Origin: PALSA-693 sp963729695 | GTDB taxonomy: Bacteria > Actinomycetota > Acidimicrobiia > Acidimicrobiales > Palsa-688 | Length of the DNA: 64,000 nt | Direction of reading: 5' to 3' | NCBI GenBank assembly: GCA_963729695.1 | Contig: CAVSOT010000007.1 | Location: 558,001 to 622,000 of the forward strand | Shown here: piece by piece, positions 24,901 through 32,220 of the stretch | Layout of the letters: every line of letters begins with the position of its first letter | Position numbering within the stretch: the first letter of the stretch is position 1 | Notes under the pieces: generated by a model | The model's database searches: none | What the model saw: the letters and a program-made list of their open reading frames with translations, nothing else | Told to the model about the DNA's origin: nothing | Program-made: the position numbers and the translations under genes

Positions 24901-26174
24901 GCGCGGGAGCGGTGGCCGCCGCAGGGGCCGGACCGGGCGCCCTGGCCGAGCCCGAGCCCGTGGCCAAGCCCGTGGCCAGAGTCGCTCCGCCGGCAGCCGA
25001 TTTGGCCGATTCGCTTCCGCCCGCAGCCGATTTGGCCGATTCGCTTCCGCCGGCAGCCGATGCGCTGTTCGAGGCCGCCTCGCTGCCAGCCCTCCCTTCG
25101 CCGTCCGTCGTCCCTTCGCCGGCCGCCCTCCCCTCGCTGCCCGTCGTCTCCTCGCTGCCCGTCGTCTCCTCGCCGGCCGCCCTCCCCTCGCTGCCCGTCG
25201 TCTCCTCGCCGGCCGCCGTCCCTTCGCCGGCCGCCCTCCCCTCGCTGCCCGGCCCACACCCCCCAGATCCTTTTTTGGTATCTAAACCGCGTAATACGCG
25301 GTTTAGATACCAAAAAGCAGTCGAACCAGGAGTTGAGTCGCAGTTAGCACCGCCCCCACCGGCTCCGGCGGCCCCGGCTCCGGCGGCCCCGGCACCCCCC
25401 GCTCCGGCGCCCACCGCCCCGGCACCCCCCGCTCCGGCGCCCACCGCCCCGGCGCCCACCGCCCCGGCGGCTCCAGCGGCTCCGGCAGCGCCCGCATCGG
25501 CACCCCCTGCCCCGGTACCGCCCGCATCGGTACCGCCCGCATCGGCACCCCCTGCCCCGGCTCCGGCGGCTCCGGCGGCTCGGGCTCCGGCCGCTCGGGC
25601 TCCGGCCGCTCGGGCTCCGGCCGCTCGGGCTCCGGCCGCTCCGGCACCCCCCGCCCCGGTCCCTTCGCTCCCGACCTCACCGGAACGAGTCCCATCCCGG
25701 CAGCACCGGCTGGAGGGATTGGTGACTGGTGCAACCGCACCACCTCTTCCGGAGATGGACGCGGTGGAGACCAACCGGGCGGACCTGTGGGCGACCGGTC
25801 TTTCCCCGGACAGCTACCCGACGGAGTTCGCCAGGACCGAACTGACTGCGGCGGGGGTGGTCACCGCCGCCGGGCTTTTGGACATTCCGGCGGGCTCTCG
25901 GGTGACCGTTGCCGGGGTCGTCACCCACCGGCAGCGGCCGGCGACCGCCCAAGGCGTGACCTTCATCAACCTGGAAGATGAGACGGGGTTGATCAACGTG
26001 ATCTGCTCGGCCGGGGTATGGATCCGGTATCGCCGGGTGGCCCGGTCTGGGCCGGCCCTCGTGATCGATGGTCGCCTCGAGCGGGTGGAGACCGTGATCA
26101 ACGTGGTGGCGGAACGCATTCGCCCCTTGCTGCTGGCCCCGGGTGGTGGGTTGCGTTCACGGGATTTCCGCTGA
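21984..26174 (+). CDS. dnaE2: DnaE2 error-prone DNA polymerase III alpha-subunit homologue
   Basis: 1396 residues from GTG 21984 (VGYDNPPVPWRDLE, the usual DnaE2 start). Replicates past lesions with ImuA' and ImuB. Domains: PHP (YAELHCHSNFSFLDGASHP near residue 71; LAITDHDGMYGV), palm with the catalytic PDIDVDIESGRREEV near residue 492, fingers, HhH near residues 930-970, then an OB fold (VAGVVTHRQRPATAQGVTFI near residue 1306). The family is normally about 1050-1100 residues; the excess is a Pro/Ala/Ser-rich insertion, residues about 975-1240, between AGAFDGFGLTRRAALWS and LPEMDAVETNRADLWATG. That insertion contains a 45-bp perfect palindrome in frame. All core motifs are intact, so the enzyme may still work. 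SOS-regulated by its own LexA box. Confidence 0.93.
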   Translation: MGYDNPPVPWRDLEAALSDRPAAPGRARPFPSQGDGGDSPAWSHKRATYQAPSDLDPNRPRSRPTGSRIPYAELHCHSNFSFLDGASHPEELVEEAARLDLEALAITDHDGMYGVVRFAEAARAVGMPTVFGAELSLGLTRPQNGVADPEGTHLLVLARDPIGYTRLCRALSVAHLSGREKGRPSVDLQTLAAIGAGALPDLTVASGQNDGIMVGPAPAQNADHWVVLTGCRKGIVPAALVAHGPARAATELRRLQDWFGPANVVVELWDHGDPLDSARNDALVSLAAASSAEIVATNNVHYHHRSRRPLAAALAAVRARRSLDDIDGWLPAAAAANLRSGAEQDRRFARYPGVVERAADLGRTCAFDLALVAPNLPPWPTPPGHSEMSWLRHLTEEGGVRRYGSRQQARHPRAWPQIDYELDMIDRLGFAGYFLIVWDIVAFCQKQDIFCQGRGSAANSAVCYALEITNADAVALGLLFERFLSPERDGPPDIDVDIESGRREEVIQYVYRRYGRGCAAQVANVITYRPRSAVRDMGKALGAAPGQLDAWSKQVDGWGPLSATAALADHEIPDAVMGLAGEVQHFPRHLGIHSGGMVLCDRPVAEVCPVEWARMVDRSVLQWDKDDCAAAGLVKFDMLGLGMLTVLHATVDHVRAFHGVEVDLARLEQEPGVYEMLARADSVGVFQVESRAQMATLPRLKPRTFYDLVVEVALIRPGPIQGGSVHPYIRRRNGDEKVTYLHPLLERSLAKTLGVPLFQEQLMQMAIDVAGFTPAESDRLRQAMGSKRSVEKMEQLRGRLYEGMAERGITGEVADAIYDKLVAFANFGFPESHSVSFAYLVYSSAWCKYHYPAAFCAGLLDGQPMGFWSPQTIVADARRHGVVVRRPDVNLSAAKSLLEACSSSVGGAAVRMGLSYVRTIGDDLAERIAAGRPYRDMEDVVRRNGITVTQAEALATAGAFDGFGLTRRAALWSAGAVAAAGAGPGALAEPEPVAKPVARVAPPAADLADSLPPAADLADSLPPAADALFEAASLPALPSPSVVPSPAALPSLPVVSSLPVVSSPAALPSLPVVSSPAAVPSPAALPSLPGPHPPDPFLVSKPRNTRFRYQKAVEPGVESQLAPPPPAPAAPAPAAPAPPAPAPTAPAPPAPAPTAPAPTAPAAPAAPAAPASAPPAPVPPASVPPASAPPAPAPAAPAARAPAARAPAARAPAARAPAAPAPPAPVPSLPTSPERVPSRQHRLEGLVTGATAPPLPEMDAVETNRADLWATGLSPDSYPTEFARTELTAAGVVTAAGLLDIPAGSRVTVAGVVTHRQRPATAQGVTFINLEDETGLINVICSAGVWIRYRRVARSGPALVIDGRLERVETVINVVAERIRPLLLAPGGGLRSRDFR
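24905..25715. repeat. Low-complexity tandem-repeat insertion in dnaE2
   Basis: Successive repeat blocks: a 30-bp unit encoding PPAADLADSL (about 24980-25065), an 18-24-bp family encoding LPSLPVVSSPAA (about 25085-25250), the AT-rich palindrome (25272-25316), then Pro/Ala arrays PAPTAPAPPAPAPTAPAP (about 25360-25480), VPPASVPPASAPPAPA (25500-25570) and ARAPAARAPAARAP (25570-25640). The reading frame is kept throughout. Confidence 0.85.
25272..25316. repeat. Perfect 45-bp AT-rich palindrome inside dnaE2
   Basis: Two 22-bp arms (25272-25293 and 25295-25316) separated by a single A; each arm starts or ends with TTTTTGGTATCTAAACC or its complement. There is no mismatch. 45 bp equals 15 codons, so dnaE2 stays in frame across it (reads about FLVSKPRNTRFRYQK). 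Composition is sharply unlike the flanking GC-rich DNA, which points to insertion of a palindromic element. Confidence 0.9.
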
Positions 26175-26220
26175 AGGACCCCGCCCGCCGCTACCCCGCC
26201 AAGGATGGCACTCTGGTGGG

Positions 26221-28602
26221 GTGCCGGAGCCCCGCGCCACCGGGCCTCTGCGGCCGATCGAGCTTGCGACCGCGGCCGTTCTGGCCGGGGTGAGCGTGGC
26301 CTTGACGGTAATCGGGTGGTTCCTTCCGCACCTGGGTGCGGTGGCCGCTCTGGCTGTCGTTCCTCTGGGCGTGGTTGCCCACCGTCACCGCTTCCGGGCT
26401 CTGTTGGCGGCCACCTTTGCTGCCTCGTTGGTCGCTTTCCTGGTAGCTGGAACCGGCACCGTCACCAACGTCGTCGAATGCGCCATTGTCGGTGGGCTGG
26501 TGGGAACGGCGAAGCGAAGAAATTGGACGTTCGCCAAGGTGGCGGCGGCGACCGCGGTTATCGCGCCGGCACTGGCGCTGGTGAGCGTCGCCTTGCTGGC
26601 CCTGTTCGACCAATTACGGACGTTGACCATCACCCAGATCCGCAACACCTGGGAAGGCATCGCCAAGATCCTGGTCCGAATACCCGGGCTGGAAGGGTTC
26701 ACCCACAGCCTCAATCGGATTGTCACGGACGCGCTCAACGATTGGTGGTTGACGGTCGGGGTGGTGGTGATCGTCGGAACTATCGGATTCACGATCCTGG
26801 CGTGGGTCTTGCTGGGGGCGGTGCTGGATCGGCTGCGCTGGATCCAGATCACCGATCGGTTGGCGTTCCAGCCGGACGGGTTGCCGGCCGGGCCGGTGCC
26901 CATGCACCTGTCGGACGTTCGCTACCGCTACCCGGGCACCGAATTCGACGCCTTGGCCGGCCTCACGCTCGATCTACCCGCGGGGGAGCTGGTGGCGCTC
27001 CTCGGCGACAACGGCTCGGGCAAGTCCACGCTCGCCCGAGTCCTGGCCGGCCTGCCGCCGACTTCGGGGACGGTGTGCCGCCCGGGAAGCGCCGCGCTCG
27101 GGCACCCCGGTGGGACGGCGATGGTGATGCAGCACCCCGAAACGCAGATCCTTGGTGTTCGGGTCGCCGACGATGTCGTGTGGGGCCTCCGGGACGCCCT
27201 TGACGTCGACGTGAGCGGGCTGCTCGAGACGGTCGGGCTGGCCGGCATGGAGGATCGCGAGACGAGCACCCTTTCGGGGGGTGAGCTCCAGCGGCTGGCG
27301 GTGGCGGCGGCTCTGGCCCGACGGCCGCAGCTGCTTATTTCCGACGAGTCGACCGCCATGGTCGACGCGGAGGGCCGGGCCCAGCTGACCGCCCTGCTGT
27401 CGGAGCTTCCGTCGAAGGCCGGCACCACGGTCGTTCACGTGACCCACCGTCCGGAAGAGGTGGCGATGTCAGGCCGGACGTTCCGGCTGGCGGCCGGGCG
27501 GCTGATTGCTGACGGCAGCGCCGGTTCCAAAACCCATGGGAGAGCACCGGCCGGCGGCGACTACGCCGGGGCGAGCTCCGGCGCCACCGCGAACGCAGGT
27601 GGCGGCCCCGGCAGCCGCGGAAGCGTCGGATCAAATGGGCACGCCAGCCTGATCGGCGGACAGGCCACCAAGGGCAGTGCGGTCACGAATGGGAGCGCGG
27701 TCACGAATGCGAGCGGGTTCACGCATGGCGGCTCGGTCGGCAATGGGAGCGGGGTCACGAACGGCAGCGCCGGCGCCGAGGACAAGACCGGCGCCAACGG
27801 CAACGCTGGCACCACGGGCGAGGGCAGCCTGGCCCATCTCTACCTGCCCACCGACCAGCTGCGTGGGGTCGCTGGCGATCCCGGCTCCCAGTGGGCTCGG
27901 GACAGGACAGGCGGCCGGTCCACACCTGGCGATCCGAAGGCTCGCCTGGAGCTGCGCGGCATCTACCACACCTATGGCGCCGGCAGCCCCTGGGCCCAAC
28001 CGGCGCTGCACGGCATCGACTTGACCATTGAGGCGACGGAAGGCGTTCTCATCGTCGGAGGCAACGGTTCCGGTAAATCCACCCTCGCCTGGATCATGGC
28101 AGGCGTGCTTCGCCCGTCGCGAGGGGGGGCGTTACTGGGAGGGGAGGAGATCGCCGGGCAGGTCGGCGCGGTCGGATTGGCGTTCCAACACGCCCGCCTG
28201 CAGTTGCAGCGAGCGACGGTATCGGCCGATATCCGCGCGGCCGGGGCGGCGGACGAGCAGGCCATCGGCGGGCTACTTGCCGCGGTCGGGCTCGACGTGG
28301 GCGAGATCGGCGACCGCCGCATCGATCAGCTGAGTGGCGGGCAGCAGCGCCGGGTGGCGCTGGCTGGCATTCTGGCCCGGCGTCCCCGGGTGCTCGTCCT
28401 CGACGAGCCCATGGCCGGATTGGACGGGCCGGGCCGGGCGGCGCTGCTGTTGCTCTTGGCTGATCTGCGGTTCCGTCACGGCCTGACGGTGGTGGTCATC
28501 TCGCATGATCTGGAGGGCATGGAGGCGGTCTGTGACCGGCGGGTCAGCCTCGAGCGCGGCCACATCGTGGCCGACGAGACCAGGGCGCAGGCGGCGTGCT
28601 GA
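26221..28602 (+). CDS. Fused ECF transporter: membrane domain plus two ATPase domains
   Basis: 793 residues from GTG 26221 (an earlier GTG, 26143, overlaps dnaE2). Residues 1-215 hold about six membrane segments (LATAAVLAGVSVALTVIGWF and others, DUF2232/S-component-like). The first ATPase has Walker A LLGDNGSGKST, signature LSGGELQR and Walker B LLISDESTAMVD. A Gly/Asn/Ser/Thr-rich linker of about 100 residues follows (27530-27830, units such as GSAVTNGSAVTNAS). The second ATPase has Walker A IVGGNGSGKST, signature LSGGQQRR and Walker B VLVLDEPMAGLD. The layout is that of Rv2326c-type proteins; with EcfT downstream it makes an importer of unknown small substrate. The first Walker B has Ser before Asp-Glu (SDEST), slightly unusual. 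It overlaps ecfT by 7 bp. Confidence 0.85.
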   Translation: MPEPRATGPLRPIELATAAVLAGVSVALTVIGWFLPHLGAVAALAVVPLGVVAHRHRFRALLAATFAASLVAFLVAGTGTVTNVVECAIVGGLVGTAKRRNWTFAKVAAATAVIAPALALVSVALLALFDQLRTLTITQIRNTWEGIAKILVRIPGLEGFTHSLNRIVTDALNDWWLTVGVVVIVGTIGFTILAWVLLGAVLDRLRWIQITDRLAFQPDGLPAGPVPMHLSDVRYRYPGTEFDALAGLTLDLPAGELVALLGDNGSGKSTLARVLAGLPPTSGTVCRPGSAALGHPGGTAMVMQHPETQILGVRVADDVVWGLRDALDVDVSGLLETVGLAGMEDRETSTLSGGELQRLAVAAALARRPQLLISDESTAMVDAEGRAQLTALLSELPSKAGTTVVHVTHRPEEVAMSGRTFRLAAGRLIADGSAGSKTHGRAPAGGDYAGASSGATANAGGGPGSRGSVGSNGHASLIGGQATKGSAVTNGSAVTNASGFTHGGSVGNGSGVTNGSAGAEDKTGANGNAGTTGEGSLAHLYLPTDQLRGVAGDPGSQWARDRTGGRSTPGDPKARLELRGIYHTYGAGSPWAQPALHGIDLTIEATEGVLIVGGNGSGKSTLAWIMAGVLRPSRGGALLGGEEIAGQVGAVGLAFQHARLQLQRATVSADIRAAGAADEQAIGGLLAAVGLDVGEIGDRRIDQLSGGQQRRVALAGILARRPRVLVLDEPMAGLDGPGRAALLLLLADLRFRHGLTVVVISHDLEGMEAVCDRRVSLERGHIVADETRAQAAC

Positions 28603-29432
28603 CGGCACCTCGACGGACGCGGGACGGTGCCGAGCGCGAGCGTCGGCCAGCCCAGATCACGTTGTTGCGGGAGATCAAGGTGGACTCTCCCGTCCACCGC
28701 CTATGGGCCGGCACGAAGCTCGTCGCGGTCGCAGCGTTGAGCTTCACGCTTTCGTATTTCCCGTCATGGGCGTCCATAGGGTTGGTGGTAGCGCTGCTGG
28801 CGGTCACCGCCTGGCTGGCGCGCATTCCCCGAGGGGCCTGGCCGCGCCCGCCGCGCTGGTTCTGGATCGCCCTCTTGATCAGCGGAGGCCTGGCCTCTTC
28901 CGCAGGCCACTCCCCCTACGTGACGATCGGCGGTTTGGAAGTCGGGCTGGGTGGCATCGACGCCTACGCCCGGTTCGTGAGCGTTTCGCTCGCCCTATTG
29001 GTGGCGGCTGCCCTGGTTGGCTGGACGACACCGCTCGGCGAGATCGCTCCCGCCGTTTCCAAGCTGCTGGCCCCGCTCCGCCTGTTCCGCGTCCCGGTCG
29101 ATGAAGCAGCCGTCGCGGTCGCCCTCAGCGTGCGCAGCCTCCCGCTCTTAGTGGACGAGCTCCGGACGCTGGTCGCGGCCCGGCGGCTCCGGCCGGCACC
29201 ACCTCGGCCTGGCCGTTCGACGATCCAGCAGTGGCTCGACGAGCCCGTGGACTTGATGGTGGCAGCCCTCGCCGTATCCATGCGGAGAGCCGGTGAGTTG
29301 GCCGAGGCGATCAGCGCACGCGGCGGGACGGGGCTGATCGCGGCCCGGGCCGGGCGGCCCCGCTGGGCCGACCTGGTAGCCGTGGCGGTGGTGGGCGGCG
29401 CCTGCGCGGCGGCGACGATGCTGCCGAGCTAG
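28596..29432 (+). CDS. ecfT: ECF transporter transmembrane coupling protein EcfT
   Basis: 278 residues, GTG start overlapping the last 7 bp of the fused ATPase gene, so translation is coupled. EcfT couples ATP hydrolysis by the two ATPase domains to substrate movement. Visible are SPVHRLWAGTKLVAVAALSF (the conserved N-terminal P-x-x-K-L entry), several membrane segments, a coupling helix region TPLGEIAPAVSKLLAPLRLF with VPVDEAAVAVALSVRSLPLL, and the conserved Ala-Arg-Gly in AISARGGTG. All are normal for EcfT (Rv2325c type). No separate substrate-binding S protein is adjacent unless the DUF2232-like part of the fused protein serves. Confidence 0.85.
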   Translation: MLTAPRRTRDGAERERRPAQITLLREIKVDSPVHRLWAGTKLVAVAALSFTLSYFPSWASIGLVVALLAVTAWLARIPRGAWPRPPRWFWIALLISGGLASSAGHSPYVTIGGLEVGLGGIDAYARFVSVSLALLVAAALVGWTTPLGEIAPAVSKLLAPLRLFRVPVDEAAVAVALSVRSLPLLVDELRTLVAARRLRPAPPRPGRSTIQQWLDEPVDLMVAALAVSMRRAGELAEAISARGGTGLIAARAGRPRWADLVAVAVVGGACAAATMLPS

Positions 29433-29491
29433 GAGGCCCCCATTCGCCACGACCAGACCTGGCGGCTTCTGGTGTTGCGTACCCCGCCGGG

Positions 29492-30376
29492 TTACGGAGT
29501 GGTGGCAACCAAACCAGGCCGCCGCCCAGCCAAAGCGTTGCCGAGATTGGCCCCGCTCACGAGCGCCAACGCCACCAGCTCGCGGGCGGTCAGGTGCTGG
29601 CCGAGCAGCACCAACCCGGCGGTAGCGGCCACGGCGGGGTCCATGCTCAGCAGCACCCCGAAGGCCCGGGGAGTGACCTGGCGCAGGGCGATGAGCTCCA
29701 GGGTGTACGGGACGAGCGAGGAGAGCACGGCGACCACGGCCCCGACCCCCAACACGTACGGCTGAACGAGGGCGACCCCACCCGTGGCCAGGCCCAGTGG
29801 GAGGAGGAGCAACGCCCCGCTCGACATGGCGATGGACAGACCGGTTGCCGTGGGCAACCGACGACCCGTCTCCTGGCTCAGCAGGATGTACCCGACCCAG
29901 CCTGCGGCCGCCAGGAGGGCGAAGACGATACCGACGGGGTCCAGCTGTCCTCCCCCGCCGGACATGAACAGCACCACCCCGCCGCCGGCCAGCACCGCCC
30001 AGAGCAGGTCAAGCCAGCGGCGGGACCCGGCCAGCGCCAGGGCCAACGGGCCGGAGAACTCGATTGTCACCGCCACCCCGAGCGGAATGCGGGCAATGGA
30101 CTCGTAGAAGAAGAGATTCATGCTGGCGAGCACCAGCCCGAACGCGACCGCCACCGCCAGGTCCTGTCGGCGCAGGCACCGCCACTTCGGGCGGGCTATC
30201 GCCCCGAGCACCACGGCTGCCAGCCCGATGCGCAAGGCCGCGGCGCCGCCGGGGCCGACCCGGTCGAAAAGGTGAGTGGCGAGGGCCGCGCCGAACTGGA
30301 CAGAGAAGGCGCCCATGGCCACCAGCGCAGCTGCGGGTGGCTGCGGCAGATTGTGGCGGACGACGCGCCTGGCCAT
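29492..30376 (-). CDS. EamA-family (RhtA-like) exporter
   Basis: 294 residues, ten predicted membrane segments in two EamA repeats. RhtA-like members export threonine, homoserine or other amino acids; the substrate here is inferred only from similarity. Characteristic stretches: AALRIGLAAVVLGAIARP, NLFFYESIARIPLGVAVTIE, LLWAVLAGGGVVLFM, and the second repeat LSSLVPYTLELIALRQVTP with FGVLLSMDPAVAATAGLVLL, typical of RhtA. The ATG (30374-30376) shares one base with the stop of the VirD4-like gene upstream (TGATG), so the two are translationally coupled. Confidence 0.85.
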   Translation of the reverse strand: MARRVVRHNLPQPPAAALVAMGAFSVQFGAALATHLFDRVGPGGAAALRIGLAAVVLGAIARPKWRCLRRQDLAVAVAFGLVLASMNLFFYESIARIPLGVAVTIEFSGPLALALAGSRRWLDLLWAVLAGGGVVLFMSGGGGQLDPVGIVFALLAAAGWVGYILLSQETGRRLPTATGLSIAMSSGALLLLPLGLATGGVALVQPYVLGVGAVVAVLSSLVPYTLELIALRQVTPRAFGVLLSMDPAVAATAGLVLLGQHLTARELVALALVSGANLGNALAGRRPGLVATTP

Positions 30377-31767
30377 CAGCCGATGCTATGGCCGCGAGAG
30401 GCGTGGAACTGCCCGGGCGCTCGATCCTGGCTGACACCCGCCGAGGCCACTGGCGGGCGGAACATCGGCACACCCCACCAAGGCGGCAGTCCGACCCGCT
30501 CGGGAGGCCGGGCGCTTGTCAGTACCAGGCAGTTACCAGGTGGCTGCTGGCTGACCGCCTCCACCGGGAGACGCCGTTGGCGGCGGGTCGACCAGGTCAC
30601 GCTGCCCGGCGCCCATCCTCGCGCCGGGTGGTTGAGGCTGCGCGTCGGGACGTCGATTTCTCCGCATAATCGAGAGACCAGCTCGAGCGTGGACAAGTCG
30701 CCAATCCCTGGCAGCACCAGTTTCGTTCCGAACAATGACAGGAAGCCATCGGCGGCAGACCCCCAACGCTGCCGAGCCTGCGAGAGGTCTTGGAGACAAG
30801 CCAGGGTGAGGACGCCCTGGCTCCCTCCCTCGCTCACCATGGCCGGGAGGTCGGGGAGAGGGGCAATGTTGGCCAGCTCGTCCAGAACGAGGGTGAGCGA
30901 GACGAACGTCCCTCCGGCCCCGGCCGGCCCGGCATGGGCCGTGTACGCCCCAGCTCGCGCTTGCTCCAGGAAGGCGACCACGACGGGGGCCACCAACTCC
31001 TGGTAACGGGCGGGCGCGCACACATAGACGGTGTCGCGGCTATGGATCAGCTGGCGGGGGTCGAAGTTGGGCGCCGCCGCGGTATCCAGTACCGCGTCGG
31101 AGCGATACGCCGCCAGGATGCCGGCTGCGCTCGACCAGATGCCCGACTGCTCCCGGGGATCAGTGGCGGCGATCCCGCCGAGGACGTCCTCGGCCATCCC
31201 GACGCCGTGCGCAGCCAGGGCGGCTCGGGCCGGATCGAGATCCTGGCGCAAGACCCACCGGACCACCGACTCCATACCTTCGCCGGCCAGGTTGGCGGCG
31301 TGCAGGAGGGGAGCGAGGAGGGCTTCGGCGCGTTCGGTCCAGTGGGCCGATTCGCCCATTCGTCCCGCCGGGCGGGCCGAGCGGGTCATGGCCCGGGCCA
31401 GGACCAGAGCCTCGTCCCACGTAGCAGCCGACGCGGCCGGCGACCATCGCAGGCGGCTGAGCCCCTCCGGGATGGTTATCGTCCCGCTCGGATCGAGCAG
31501 CCAGCAGCGCCCCAATCCAGCGCGTGTTCGGGCCGTCGCAGCCAGCACGTCCGGCTTGGTGGAGGTGGCGACCACCGGACCCGGAGCCGCCAGGACGTTG
31601 GGTACGGCCACCCCGGTCGTCTTGCCCGATCGCGGCGGGCCCAGCACGAGGACCGCTTGTTGGGGGTCCGCCAGCACCAGCCCGTTGGGAGTCGCTCCCA
31701 GATAAAGACGGCCCCCCGCCTCCCCCAGGTAACGATGAAAGCGGTCCAGCTCGGGGTTGCTTCGCAC
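30376..31767 (-). CDS. Orphan VirD4/TraG-like coupling ATPase
   Basis: 463 residues from GTG 31767; the open frame runs on to 32646, but that part is antisense to the pterin dehydratase and mca. Walker A VLGPPRSGKTTG at residues 43-50, Walker B LVLDELANIAPLPDL near residue 294, and LTLACLQDLSQARQRWG plus LFGTKLVLPGIGD (TraM-recognition-type block), all typical of type IV secretion coupling proteins. It has no N-terminal membrane anchor and no relaxase, VirB4 or pilus gene nearby. It lies one base before the EamA gene. It may move DNA or protein with a system elsewhere, or have a new role; its function is not known. Confidence 0.8.
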   Translation of the reverse strand: MRSNPELDRFHRYLGEAGGRLYLGATPNGLVLADPQQAVLVLGPPRSGKTTGVAVPNVLAAPGPVVATSTKPDVLAATARTRAGLGRCWLLDPSGTITIPEGLSRLRWSPAASAATWDEALVLARAMTRSARPAGRMGESAHWTERAEALLAPLLHAANLAGEGMESVVRWVLRQDLDPARAALAAHGVGMAEDVLGGIAATDPREQSGIWSSAAGILAAYRSDAVLDTAAAPNFDPRQLIHSRDTVYVCAPARYQELVAPVVVAFLEQARAGAYTAHAGPAGAGGTFVSLTLVLDELANIAPLPDLPAMVSEGGSQGVLTLACLQDLSQARQRWGSAADGFLSLFGTKLVLPGIGDLSTLELVSRLCGEIDVPTRSLNHPARGWAPGSVTWSTRRQRRLPVEAVSQQPPGNCLVLTSARPPERVGLPPWWGVPMFRPPVASAGVSQDRAPGQFHASRGHSIG

Positions 31768-31854
31768 GCGGCTCCTCCTGCGGGACGACTGGGGGCAGAT
31801 GCAGGGGGAAGGCGGCCGACAGCATAACCCCCGCCGCTCTGCCAAGCTGGCGGC

Positions 31855-32148
31855 ATGGTCGATCGCCTCAACGACGCAGCCCTCTCGGAAGCGCTCGCGA
31901 ACCTCGAGTGGACCCGCGAGGACGACGCCATCGTCAAGACGGTGGTGTGCAAGGATTTCGTCGACGCCTTGTCGTGGGTCAACCAGGTCGGGGAGCTGGC
32001 CGAGTCGCGCAACCACCATCCGGACATCGCCATCTCCTGGAACAAGGTGACCCTCACCCTGTCCACCCACTCTGCCGGAGGGCTCACCCAGCTCGACGTG
32101 GACCTGGCTGCTGCCATCGACGCCATCGATGGTGGCCAGGCCTCGTAA
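31855..32148 (+). CDS. 4a-hydroxytetrahydrobiopterin (pterin-4a-carbinolamine) dehydratase
   Basis: 97 residues. The family signature is clear: FVDALSWVNQVGELAESRNH followed by HPDIAISWNKVTLTLSTHSA and GGLTQLDVDLAAAID, with the catalytic His pair in NHHPD. The enzyme dehydrates 4a-hydroxy-tetrahydropterin to regenerate the cofactor of aromatic amino acid hydroxylases; many bacteria, including actinobacteria without an obvious hydroxylase, carry it and its real role may be in pterin or molybdopterin metabolism. The 5' end diverges from the VirD4-like gene 87 bp away. mca begins 72 bp downstream. Confidence 0.92.
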   Translation: MVDRLNDAALSEALANLEWTREDDAIVKTVVCKDFVDALSWVNQVGELAESRNHHPDIAISWNKVTLTLSTHSAGGLTQLDVDLAAAIDAIDGGQAS

Positions 32149-32220
32149 CCGCCGCCGACCACAGCCGGCCGCCCGGACCGCTCGTCGCGCTCGGGGAGCG
32201 TGGGGTCGTAGTCTTGAGCG

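Noticed and set aside
24782..25774. 330-codon Gly/Ala-rich minus strand frame within dnaE2
   Set aside because: Result of the repeat composition of the dnaE2 insertion; no start signal or domain.
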